Shown in pieces: positions 25,653-33,996 of a DNA stretch of 64,000 nucleotides. Each line of letters begins with the position of its first letter. The first letter of the stretch is position 1. Both the position numbers and the translations under genes were made by a program. Origin of the DNA: CALVGQ01 sp031551965 (lineage in GTDB: Bacteria; Bacillota_I; Bacilli_A; Erysipelotrichales; Erysipelotrichaceae); the NCBI GenBank assembly GCA_031551965.1, contig JAVBMW010000006.1, positions 62,001 through 126,000 of the forward strand, written 5' to 3'. A model generated the notes under the pieces. That model was given only the letters and a program-made list of their open reading frames with translations, searched no databases and was not told the origin of the DNA.

Positions 25653-26870
25653 TTAAAACAAATGCTGAATGATTTGCCCGACGAATTCTTCAGCCTTTCC
25701 CTTTGGAAGATTTGTTGATATTCCATCATGTCCACCATCAAACTCGCTTGCTTCTACTACGTAAGTTGTTTGACCATTTGCATAACACCAATTAAAACAT
25801 ACCTTTGCATTGGATGCACGTTTGATTTGAAAACCAAATGCTGTAACCAACTCACATGGAAGCGCAATCACCTCTAGATCACCAAAACGAAGTATTGTTG
25901 TTTCAAAATCCAATTTAACTTCATCTACAGCTAATTTACGTTTAAAACCATTAATTTCTGAAATTAACCATTTTCGGTCATCATATTCTATTGTTGTTTC
26001 AAGCTTTTCTTCAAATTCAGATAACTTTGTTTCTAGTGTTTCTTTATCCGTTGTATACTCAACATTAAATCTAAATGTTTTTACTTGTAAATCATCCATA
26101 TTAAGCTCAAATGGTTGATCAAAGTGACTCACAGCATCTGCTATTCCTTGAGATACACGTTCAAGTTCATTGAAATCATTATTTTGACGATATAGTCTGT
26201 TACTCATATCTCCAGCATTCCCATTAGCCATTAGAGGTTCAACGCCTAAAACAGGAATCAGCTTTCTGCGAACTGCACCCATTAAGTCTGCACTAAGGTT
26301 ATACTCTTCAGGGCTAAGCACAGTAGAGTGACAAGACATATGCACCCATGCTTCAATAGTTTTATCAAATTCATCTTTAAATTCGATTACTTCTATCCAT
26401 TGGTCGCCTGCTTTTTCCTTGCTGTTTCTATTGCCATAAAATCCGTATACTTCTCCCTTGCGACATGTTACTTTAGCTACAGCTTTACCTTGACCATAAC
26501 TTGAAACAGCTCCCTCAACTAAACGATCAAGCACAAGTTGACGGTACTCTTCATCATGAGGTTGATTTTTATTGCGAGTATTTATAATTGGTCCAGAATG
26601 TGTATGTCCAGTGCTCAATACAATCATATCCGGATTTACATCAACACAGTTTATTATTTTTCGTTTCGCTTCATGGACAAATCCATAGTCAAATCCAGAC
26701 AAATCGGCATTTACTAAGAGAGCTTTTTTCTCATTGATTTCTAGCCACATGATCATAATTTCTAAATCATCATGAATTCCCGTAAATTTTCCAGTACGCA
26801 TTGCATGCCCACCAATATAAGTTGGATTAACAGGATTAATATTCATCTTTTTTGTAATAACTTTAATCAT
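25653..26870 (-). CDS. Neutral/alkaline ceramidase-like hydrolase
   Basis: A 405-residue protein resembling the N-terminal catalytic domain of neutral/alkaline ceramidases. It has the zinc-type motif GHTHSGP (His89, His91), a further conserved SCHSTVLSPEEYNLSADLMG, and ANGNAGDMS, which corresponds to the catalytic-Ser region. Classical enzymes are secreted and about 650 residues; this one lacks a signal peptide and the C-terminal domain, so it should be cytosolic. It is between EIID and the AbrB-family gene in the PTS operon. The true substrate is probably a phosphorylated or amide-containing PTS product rather than ceramide; this is inference. Confidence 0.75.
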   Translation of the reverse strand: MIKVITKKMNINPVNPTYIGGHAMRTGKFTGIHDDLEIMIMWLEINEKKALLVNADLSGFDYGFVHEAKRKIINCVDVNPDMIVLSTGHTHSGPIINTRNKNQPHDEEYRQLVLDRLVEGAVSSYGQGKAVAKVTCRKGEVYGFYGNRNSKEKAGDQWIEVIEFKDEFDKTIEAWVHMSCHSTVLSPEEYNLSADLMGAVRRKLIPVLGVEPLMANGNAGDMSNRLYRQNNDFNELERVSQGIADAVSHFDQPFELNMDDLQVKTFRFNVEYTTDKETLETKLSEFEEKLETTIEYDDRKWLISEINGFKRKLAVDEVKLDFETTILRFGDLEVIALPCELVTAFGFQIKRASNAKVCFNWCYANGQTTYVVEASEFDGGHDGISTNLPKGKAEEFVGQIIQHLF

Positions 26871-26896
26871 TTCATTTTCTCCTTCTATTCAACGAA

Positions 26897-26924
26897 GGAT
26901 CAATTCGTTTTAACAAATTGATCC
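26897..26924 (-). other. Intercistronic stem-loop after EIID
   Basis: GGATCAATT/AATTGATCC form a perfect 9-bp stem with a 10-nt loop between EIID and the ceramidase-like gene. The minus-strand tail is not T-rich, so it looks like an RNA-stability or processing hairpin that sets different levels for PTS and downstream genes. Confidence 0.55.
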
Positions 26925-26933
26925 AATAATTTT

Positions 26934-27743
26934 TTAAGCTATAATTTTGAAATAAGATAGAGCTAAAGTTAAAGCAATCATCAACCAAACCATTTTGATT
27001 GTATTCATTTTCTTAATATCTAATCCGATGTATACAGCCGCAACTGTTGCTACAGATAAAAGCTTAGGGAAAATGCTATCTAAAATTGCTTGAATACTTT
27101 GAGATGCTTCACCAACAGTAATTGTGATTGGAGTAGAAACTTTGACAGTAGTAGCAATGAGGGCTCCAACTACCATAATTCCTAAAATCGAAATAACTTC
27201 ACGGATATTATTTAACTGTTCTTGACGATCAGTAATGAATTTTGCACCTTCATAATATCCAACTTTAATTAGTGACCAACGCACGAAGAATAAAGCTGGT
27301 CCTGTAATACACATAAGAATCGCTCCAGTTATAAAACTACCTTCAATTGCAGCATAGGCAGATAATGCAGCCAATACAACTTTAGGTAAAGTGTTGAACA
27401 AAGCATCTCCGATTCCAGCAAACGGACCCATTAAACTTGTTTTTATAGCTGAAGCAATTGCAGTAGCATCTTCAGCCTTTGTTTCTTCAACCGCTAGTGC
27501 TGCTGCAGTGATTGCTGCACCGAAATAAGTTTGACAGTTAAAGAATTGAAAGTGACTCTTAAATTTTTCTTTTAATAATTCTGGTTCATCTTTATAAATC
27601 TTTTCAAGAAGTGGACCCATTGAATAAATAACTGCACAACTTTGCATTGTTTCATAATTTTGACACGCCTGAGCAGTCAACATATAACGCAATTGAAACT
27701 TAAATAGTTCTTGTTTTGTAACAACTTTATTTGTATTACTCAT
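26934..27743 (-). CDS. PTS mannose-family EIID
   Basis: A 269-residue membrane component of the EIIMan complex. It has the family N-terminal block LFKFQLRYMLTAQACQNYETMQ, GPFAGIGDALFNTLPKV, and several C-terminal membrane segments. It forms the channel with EIIC. ATG 27743 is chosen because a GGAGGTGTTGGAG site lies just before it; an earlier in-frame start would extend 9 codons further into EIIC. It overlaps EIIC by 8 bp. Confidence 0.9.
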   Translation of the reverse strand: MSNTNKVVTKQELFKFQLRYMLTAQACQNYETMQSCAVIYSMGPLLEKIYKDEPELLKEKFKSHFQFFNCQTYFGAAITAAALAVEETKAEDATAIASAIKTSLMGPFAGIGDALFNTLPKVVLAALSAYAAIEGSFITGAILMCITGPALFFVRWSLIKVGYYEGAKFITDRQEQLNNIREVISILGIMVVGALIATTVKVSTPITITVGEASQSIQAILDSIFPKLLSVATVAAVYIGLDIKKMNTIKMVWLMIALTLALSYFKIIA

Positions 27744-28521
27744 CTCCAACACCTCCAGCATTTGTTGCATTACTTTCTTTCTCTAATCCTTGATATACAA
27801 TAATTGCGATAATCAATCCAAGAATAGCGATTGGTAAAATTGATAAGTTAAAATAAACTACCAAGACAAATCCAAGGATCAAATATTGAATATTTTTATT
27901 TACAGGTAAGTATTTTAGTAAGATAGCCATACCTAAAGCAGGTAAAACATTTCCCACAGTTGTAAGTCCTGAAGTTAACCAAGCAGGAATCCAAGTGATA
28001 AACTGATCAACAAATGTTGAACCAAGTAATAAGAAAAGCAATACTGGATATGTGTTATTTAGAGCAACACGTCCACCAAATAAATTTCCCCAGAAAATAA
28101 TGTTATAACTTTTTTTGTATTTTCCTTCTTCAGCAGCTTTTTCTGCCATATGCAATAAAACTGAACCGAACATTTTTGCGAAAACATCAAACTGAACACC
28201 TAATGTTGCGGTTGGAATACCAATAACTAAAGCTGTTTCAAGACCACTATTAGTAGCTACTGCAAAAGCAACCCCTACAGCTGCACCAATACGATAATTA
28301 GGAACACTTGCTCCGCCGAATCCAGCTAATCCTAGACCCATAAGTTCCATGGTTCCACCGATTAGAAGACCCATTTTAGCATCTCCCATAACGACCCCAA
28401 CTAAAAACCCAGTTAATACAGTTGCTCCGCATCCTTTTGCAAGCATTTGTATATTCATTGTGTCATAACTAATAACTGTTACAACTAAACAAATTAATAA
28501 GATTTGTACTATAGTAAACAT
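27736..28521 (-). CDS. PTS mannose-family EIIC
   Basis: A 261-residue permease of the mannose/sorbose EIIC family, with about eight hydrophobic segments and the GLLIGGTMELMGLGLAGFG and VGVAFAVA segments typical of the group. It binds and translocates the sugar with EIID. It begins 12 bp after EIIB, with AAGGAGG before the ATG. Confidence 0.9.
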   Translation of the reverse strand: MFTIVQILLICLVVTVISYDTMNIQMLAKGCGATVLTGFLVGVVMGDAKMGLLIGGTMELMGLGLAGFGGASVPNYRIGAAVGVAFAVATNSGLETALVIGIPTATLGVQFDVFAKMFGSVLLHMAEKAAEEGKYKKSYNIIFWGNLFGGRVALNNTYPVLLFLLLGSTFVDQFITWIPAWLTSGLTTVGNVLPALGMAILLKYLPVNKNIQYLILGFVLVVYFNLSILPIAILGLIIAIIVYQGLEKESNATNAGGVGDE

Positions 28522-28533
28522 GTTTTATCCTCC

Positions 28534-29031
28534 TTATTTACGTTTCGATCTCATTTGTGCTACAAAATCAATTTCATTATCTTTAGGAACTAATTGTGCT
28601 ACTAAATTAACTCCCTTAGAATTTAAATACTCAATTTGTCTCTCTGATTCATCATTAATAGAAACATATTTCGTGATTGCAACTGTATCATCGGTTTTTG
28701 TAATGTTCCCTAAATTACCCAATACAAGTTTGTCAACTACTATTCCTGCATCTACTAATTCGATAATTCTTTGAGGTGATTTTACTACAATCATCATTTT
28801 TTCATCCCCATACTTATCAGCCAATAAATTACTGATTGCAGTTTGTGGATCAAGTGTTGAAAGAAAAACCCCTTTTGGTGTAGCCATTCGTAACGCGCTT
28901 TTTAACATTTGATTCTCTGAACTTTCTTTGTCGATAACTAATACTCTTTGAATTCCTAAACTTGGAACCCAGTTAGTTGACACCACCCCATGTACAAGAC
29001 GATCATCAACTCGGAAGTTTGCAATATTCAT
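28534..29031 (-). CDS. PTS mannose-family EIIB
   Basis: A 165-residue EIIB of the mannose family. Phospho-acceptor His14 lies in RVDDRLVHGVVSTNW, and MVVVKSP-like and LVLGNLGN segments follow. ATG 29031 with GGTGGTG upstream is preferred over a start 24 codons earlier whose extra residues do not fit the family. It is the first gene of the operon EIIB-EIIC-EIID-ceramidase-like-AbrB-EIIA-HAD. Upstream lies the terminator of the regulator gene. Confidence 0.9.
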   Translation of the reverse strand: MNIANFRVDDRLVHGVVSTNWVPSLGIQRVLVIDKESSENQMLKSALRMATPKGVFLSTLDPQTAISNLLADKYGDEKMMIVVKSPQRIIELVDAGIVVDKLVLGNLGNITKTDDTVAITKYVSINDESERQIEYLNSKGVNLVAQLVPKDNEIDFVAQMRSKRK

Positions 29032-29133
29032 ATCACACCACCTTTTTTCTGAAATGCATTTCTCTAATACTATTCTAAAAAATTTACATCTTTTATCAAT
29101 CAATTGGTTTTCCGCTCATTGTGGCAAAATAAA

Positions 29134-29153
29134 AGCACCTCATTTGAAGTGCT
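29134..29153 (-). terminator. Terminator of the regulator gene
   Basis: AGCACCTCATTTGAAGTGCT folds into an AGCAC/GTGCT-based stem that overlaps the stop codon, followed on the minus strand by TTTTATTTT. It separates the regulator from the EIIB operon. Confidence 0.75.
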
Positions 29154-31089
29154 AGATTGAATAGACTGGTGTAATATTGATAAACTCTTCTAAAGTTTCA
29201 TAGTTTTTTCGATCAATCAGTTTTGCGACAAAACTAAAGTTTTGTGAAACTGTACGAATTTCTCTTAAAGAAGTAAAGGCACTTCGATTTGCTTTGAAAT
29301 CGCAACAAATCACAAAAATCACCTGAACATAATCATGATTCCAAAAAATCGGTTTTCTTAAAACATATCCAAAACCCTTCACTTCTTTAAAATAATCATC
29401 CTGCAAAAATATTACTGCTGTATTATTTCCTCTTTCAAAGGAAACAATTTTTTCTTTATTTGCTATAAAGTCATACCAGTTATGATTATTTTTGTAATAT
29501 GCATTTATATCATTCGATAAATGTTTAAAATATAACTCTTTAGTAGTAAAGGCTATATCACTATGGAAATTTTCCTTAGGCAATATATCTAGTAACCTTT
29601 CGCTTCCAAACACATCTAAAAATTTATATATGCGTAATGAGTCCACAGAGTTAATAATCATACTGATAGGACATATTGCAATATTCGCTTTAAATGTTGA
29701 TGCAGGTAGATCAGTAAAAATTGCCTCAACTCCCCTATAATCATCTTCTTGCATAGCATATAGGTCCTTTGCTTCGACACTCGAAAAATAATTACCATAA
29801 TTAACCTGCAACCTCTCTTTAACAATTCTATCAAATGTAAAACCATATGATGTAATTACAAGAGCTTTTATTTTTCGAGAAAATAGTAATTCCCATTTAT
29901 GTATATATGCAAAAAAAGGTGATAAATATATAACTTCACTTTCATTAATTTTAAAACCATACTGATCTCTAAGTATTAATAAACAATGATAAGCAATTTC
30001 AATTGACTTACTAAAACGTAATTTAATATCGAATTCTGAAATGTGATTAATATGTACAGAAATATGATATTTATTTCGAATTTTAAACGAAGTCAAGTAA
30101 CTCGCAAGTCTCCATGTAAAGTCATCTTCTAGTAATGTTACTTGGATGATATTACGTGTCCCAAGCTGTGCCACACAATCTTGACTGATTTTATATGATT
30201 GCATATGTGCTTCTGTGTAAGCATCATGTATATCGTAAGTACGATATGACATAAGTAGAGCAGTTAAAAAGATAGAATCATCTTCATTGAATTGCAATCC
30301 TGACTCATTTAGTTCATGAAGTGTTTTTTCACTTGTTTTAGCAGTATTTGGAAAAGTATCAACTACATAATAATCCTCTGCGCCACATTTCAATAGTTTA
30401 TTTTCTTTATTCCTTTGTGAACTAACCCACATTAATTTTGCTATATCTTCCATAAATACTTTTGAAATCATGATTGTTTTGTGTTCAAAAAGATTTTTTA
30501 TAATACTATTCAAAATTAAACTTTGAGTTTCAGCATTGGGTATATAAGATGCGCATAAAGCATTGATGAAAGGATCTCTCTGATTGATTAGATATTGTAG
30601 ACATAATCGTCTTTGAAATTCATTACCTTCTATACGATATCCATTTTTAGTACTAGTTACTAGAGCAAGCCCAAATTCTTCAAGCCTATTTTGAATCAAC
30701 TTGCTACATTGAGCGATTGTTGCTCGGTTCATATATAATAGAGTTTCCAACTCTGCTAAATGGAGAAATTGATCATAAATTAACAACACACATATCAGTT
30801 TGTTGTTTTTGTCTTCTATATGACCATCTATACTAGAATGTCGTTGATAAAGTTCAAAGAAGCTAGAAAATTTTTCCGCATCAGTAATTTGTAAAAGATA
30901 ACCTTTACTGACAACACTAATAATATTGCAGCCATAATTGTGTTCAATAAAGTAATCCTTAAGATAATCCATTTCATTTCTGATAGTTCGAGTCGATACC
31001 CCTACTTTGCTCGCTAAAGTGCTACTGATTACAGGATCATTTGTATCATTTAGAACACCTATAATTGAAATCTGTCGATTTGTAAGCAT
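29152..31089 (-). CDS. PRD/Mga-like transcription regulator with degenerate phospho-sites
   Basis: A 645-residue regulator with an N-terminal winged helix (about 3-55, LASKVGVSTRTIRNEMDYL) and a second helix-turn-helix-like part, then PRD-like and EIIB/EIIA-like domains. Compared with the two intact paralogues in this window, the PRD His positions read Leu, Ser and Phe (FLTALLMSY, WRLASYLTS, IYLSPFFAYI). The EIIA part keeps its end (PIFWNHDYVQVIFVI) but lacks the A-I-P-H phospho-site. It probably does not respond to PTS phosphorylation in the usual way. It sits between the GH3 gene and the mannose-family PTS operon on the same strand. Confidence 0.78.
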   Translation of the reverse strand: MLTNRQISIIGVLNDTNDPVISSTLASKVGVSTRTIRNEMDYLKDYFIEHNYGCNIISVVSKGYLLQITDAEKFSSFFELYQRHSSIDGHIEDKNNKLICVLLIYDQFLHLAELETLLYMNRATIAQCSKLIQNRLEEFGLALVTSTKNGYRIEGNEFQRRLCLQYLINQRDPFINALCASYIPNAETQSLILNSIIKNLFEHKTIMISKVFMEDIAKLMWVSSQRNKENKLLKCGAEDYYVVDTFPNTAKTSEKTLHELNESGLQFNEDDSIFLTALLMSYRTYDIHDAYTEAHMQSYKISQDCVAQLGTRNIIQVTLLEDDFTWRLASYLTSFKIRNKYHISVHINHISEFDIKLRFSKSIEIAYHCLLILRDQYGFKINESEVIYLSPFFAYIHKWELLFSRKIKALVITSYGFTFDRIVKERLQVNYGNYFSSVEAKDLYAMQEDDYRGVEAIFTDLPASTFKANIAICPISMIINSVDSLRIYKFLDVFGSERLLDILPKENFHSDIAFTTKELYFKHLSNDINAYYKNNHNWYDFIANKEKIVSFERGNNTAVIFLQDDYFKEVKGFGYVLRKPIFWNHDYVQVIFVICCDFKANRSAFTSLREIRTVSQNFSFVAKLIDRKNYETLEEFINITPVYSI

Positions 31090-31237
31090 TTTTCTAATTC
31101 CCCTTATTCTTTGCCAAACCTTGATATATCTTTTGTTTCATCAACAAATACTTTTCACATTTTGTTTATATCATAATAATCATGTGATTACTAGCAACAA
31201 TTTTTTTGATTTTTTTACCTTTGAACCTAAAATGTTA

Positions 31238-31261
31238 AAACAAGCCTATATAGACTTGTTT
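31238..31261 (-). terminator. Terminator of the GH3 gene
   Basis: AAACAAG/CTTGTTT arms, 10 bp past the stop, form a 7-bp stem followed by a T-rich stretch on the minus strand. The gap to the regulator start (31090-31237) holds no other gene. Confidence 0.65.
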
Positions 31262-31270
31262 AAAATGATT

Positions 31271-33460
31271 TTATTTTTTGTATTTTTTGGTTCGCCAATC
31301 GTTAATAACTCCACTCCAATTTAAACCATAGGCAAAATCATAAGTGTTTCCGCATTCATCAATATGACAGCTCATATCATGCGAAACATCTTCTCTTTGA
31401 TTTTCTACAGTATCCATATCTTTTGGCATTTGGAAAGGCAGTAATCCACTTGGTTCAAATAGCCCTGTTGCAACTTCCAGTAACACTTGTGGTTCAACCA
31501 CAAAATCTGCAACGATACAATCTACTACAGATTCAAATTCTTTTACGATTGTAGGATTGGCCATAGTAAGAAATACGACTATTGGTTTATCTTTCATTTC
31601 TTTTTTTGTATTGATTATATACTCTAATTCATTTGAATTAGACACAATACTTTCTTTATCTTTATGACTTCGATTCATTTCCCCGGCAATACTTGTAACT
31701 CTTGCATTTTTTGCAACATATGGTCCATATTGAAGACTCACAGGTAAATATTCTCCATTTAAATAAGGAATACTCTTAGGTGAGTCAACATAAACAAAGG
31801 CAACATCTGCTTCATCAGCATTATCGACAACTGTGACATATTGATTAGCCAGTATTTTATTTACTGGATCAAAGTCTTTTGCAGGATGTGGCATTCCGAA
31901 CCAATCCACTGATGGATTTTGATGTTTCATTGGAATATAAACCTTTGTTTCTTTTTTTATTGGTAACACATTATTTTTATTTTTTAACAGTACTACACTT
32001 TTTCTTTGTGACTCTAGTCCTTTTTCTGCATACTCCTTACATCCAACAACCTTATCTGTTTTTTCAACATCAACATAAGGATTTTCAAACAATCCGGTAT
32101 TGAATATATTGGATAACAGTCGTTTTGCAGATAGACGGAAACGATTTTCTGTTGCTTCTAGCCCATCCTTTTCAACACCGATTTTATAGGCATCCAAAAC
32201 AGGTTGAACATCATTGTTACCACCAAATTGATCGACACCTGCCATTAATACTTCATAGTGACGCTGAGCTAATGTATATTTTTCGAAACCCCAACTTTTT
32301 CCACAGAAAAATGAATCGAGTGCCTCACCTGCATCCGCTGTGATATTCCAGTCTGTACAAACTACACCGTTATAGCCATTTTTTTCACGCAATAAATCTT
32401 TAATTATAAATTTATTGTATCCTGCAGGGACTTCTCCTTTATTGATCCCATATGGAATAGAATAATATGGCATCACTGCTGATGCAGAACCAGTTCCATC
32501 CTTTAAAGAGAAAGCTCCCTCTGTGAATGGTTTGATTTGTTCATCAAAATTATTTCCAGGATAAATTGAATATTTACCGTAACCAAAATGGCTGTCGCGA
32601 CCCGCTTCTACAGTTCCTCCTCCTGGCCAGTGTTTCACCATAGCATTAACGCTTTGATTTGACCAACCGTTTCCTTGGAATCCATCACAATAAGCACGAG
32701 CTAAGTCAGCAGCTAGTTTACTATCTTCACCAAATGTGCCACTAACTCGACTCCAACGTGGTTCTGTAGCTAAATCTACTTGTGGAGAAAGTGCAGTTGT
32801 AATACCCATTAAACGGTATTCTTTAGCTGCAATGCGACCAAACTCTTTAACAAGTTCTGGATCAAATGTTGCAGCCATTCCTAAATTTTCTGGCCATGTC
32901 GAAATATAGTTTCCTGCCCCCATATTAAATTCTGCATTTCCTACTGGTGCATGTCGAGGATCAGATGAAATATTGATTGGAATTCCCTTGTGTAATCCTT
33001 CTACAAAAGCTTGGGCATTGTTATTCCATTTTGCTGTAGATACTCCATTTTCAACAGCTGCGATCAATACATGTCTTAAATTATCTTTTTCTAAAAACTC
33101 TTTTTGAAATCCAGCAAGCTGCCATGCAAATTCTCTATCCTCATTGGCTGCAGCAACTGGATTCATCATAGCTAACATTGGATGATGAAGGACCACCATT
33201 TGATGTTGACTATACAACATTAAACCAGCAATTTCTTCAATTGACATTTGGTTGGCAAGATCTTTGATTCTTTCCTCCATTGGAAGTCTCCAATCTTCAT
33301 AAGGATCTAGGATACCATTTTGATTTAGATCTTTGAACGCATAGCCATCAACTTCAAGGATATGTTTTTCCATTTCAGGACCGACTCCTAAAGTAGCTCC
33401 ACCCTCATTTGTGATAATACTGTAGTTGTCTTTCTTTTCAATCGTCCATTTTCTTTCCAT
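31271..33460 (-). CDS. GH3 beta-glucosidase
   Basis: A 729-residue family 3 glycoside hydrolase with the (beta/alpha)8 domain followed by the second sandwich domain. The nucleophile Asp is in NGVVCTDWNI near residue 370, and the substrate-site KHWPGGG is near residue 270. An N-terminal FKDLNQNGILDPYEDWRLP segment, resembling a calcium-binding loop, is typical of one bacterial GH3 branch. There is no signal peptide, so it acts in the cytosol on unphosphorylated beta-glucosides or on related glycosides. It lies directly upstream of the PRD-like regulator and the mannose-family PTS operon. Confidence 0.9.
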   Translation of the reverse strand: MERKWTIEKKDNYSIITNEGGATLGVGPEMEKHILEVDGYAFKDLNQNGILDPYEDWRLPMEERIKDLANQMSIEEIAGLMLYSQHQMVVLHHPMLAMMNPVAAANEDREFAWQLAGFQKEFLEKDNLRHVLIAAVENGVSTAKWNNNAQAFVEGLHKGIPINISSDPRHAPVGNAEFNMGAGNYISTWPENLGMAATFDPELVKEFGRIAAKEYRLMGITTALSPQVDLATEPRWSRVSGTFGEDSKLAADLARAYCDGFQGNGWSNQSVNAMVKHWPGGGTVEAGRDSHFGYGKYSIYPGNNFDEQIKPFTEGAFSLKDGTGSASAVMPYYSIPYGINKGEVPAGYNKFIIKDLLREKNGYNGVVCTDWNITADAGEALDSFFCGKSWGFEKYTLAQRHYEVLMAGVDQFGGNNDVQPVLDAYKIGVEKDGLEATENRFRLSAKRLLSNIFNTGLFENPYVDVEKTDKVVGCKEYAEKGLESQRKSVVLLKNKNNVLPIKKETKVYIPMKHQNPSVDWFGMPHPAKDFDPVNKILANQYVTVVDNADEADVAFVYVDSPKSIPYLNGEYLPVSLQYGPYVAKNARVTSIAGEMNRSHKDKESIVSNSNELEYIINTKKEMKDKPIVVFLTMANPTIVKEFESVVDCIVADFVVEPQVLLEVATGLFEPSGLLPFQMPKDMDTVENQREDVSHDMSCHIDECGNTYDFAYGLNWSGVINDWRTKKYKK

Positions 33461-33495
33461 ACATACTTCCTTTCTTAATATTTAAGATTATTTGT

Positions 33496-33705
33496 TTAAT
33501 ACTCGACGATAATCGTTTTACAGTCTTTGCAACAATAGGCATTGGATGCATCATTATTTGCGATAATTCCATTTTTCTCAATTACTACATCACCTTCACG
33601 AGGCCATGAACTCATCCTATTTTTCCTTTTCGACCACAACACTCGATATCCCCCTGCAGATATGTGTCCAAATTCCATTTCTTTTCCACATTTAAAACAA
33701 ATCAT
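33496..33705 (-). CDS. Small zinc-binding DUF6487 protein
   Basis: A 69-residue protein with two C-x-x-C pairs (CFKCGKEM at 3-10 and CCKDC near the C-terminus), expected to hold one zinc ion. The body between them, with SAGGYRVLWS, fits DUF6487. ATG 33705 follows GAGGTAG; an upstream in-frame start would add 22 residues without family similarity. Function unknown. It is 35 bp upstream of the GH3 gene on the same strand. Confidence 0.75.
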   Translation of the reverse strand: MICFKCGKEMEFGHISAGGYRVLWSKRKNRMSSWPREGDVVIEKNGIIANNDASNAYCCKDCKTIIVEY

Positions 33706-33804
33706 AGCTCTACCTCTTGTTACTTTCATTATAACGATTCTGACTTTACAAACAAGCAAAAATATTACCATGTAAATCCATTTTTAAAACCATCATACAC
33801 AAAA

Positions 33805-33842
33805 AAAGCGCTTAAATCCTTTTAAATAAGGCTTTAACGCTT
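33805..33842 (-). terminator. Terminator of tRNA-Lys
   Basis: Arms AAGCGCTTAAATCCTT and AAGGCTTTAACGCTT pair with one or two bulges, followed by seven T residues on the minus strand, just after the tRNA 3' end. Confidence 0.7.
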
Positions 33843-33852
33843 GTTTTACTAA

Positions 33853-33928
33853 TGGTGACCTCTTGGGGGATCGAACCCCAGACCCACTGATTAAGAGTCA
33901 GTTGCTCTACCATCTGAGCTAAGAAGTC
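33853..33928 (-). tRNA. tRNA-Lys (CTT)
   Basis: A 76-nt cloverleaf with encoded CCA. The 7-bp acceptor GACTTCT pairs with AGAGGTC (one G-U), the anticodon loop is CTCTTAA with anticodon CTT, and the T-arm GGGGTTCGATCCCCC is standard. Its own promoter lies just upstream. Confidence 0.95.
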
Positions 33929-33942
33929 AACAGTGCAATATG

Positions 33943-33971
33943 ATTATATGCCAATAGTTGGCTAAAATCAA
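33943..33971 (-). promoter_or_regulatory. Promoter of tRNA-Lys
   Basis: On the minus strand, TTGATT (33971-33966) and TATAAT (33948-33943) have a 17-bp spacer and lie about 15 bp upstream of the mature tRNA end. Confidence 0.7.
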
Positions 33972-33996
33972 GAATTATTACACTGAGTCCGAAAAA

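Noticed and set aside
25653..26870. Secreted virulence-type ceramidase
   Set aside because: No signal peptide and only the N-terminal catalytic part; operon context is sugar uptake, so a secreted role is not supported.
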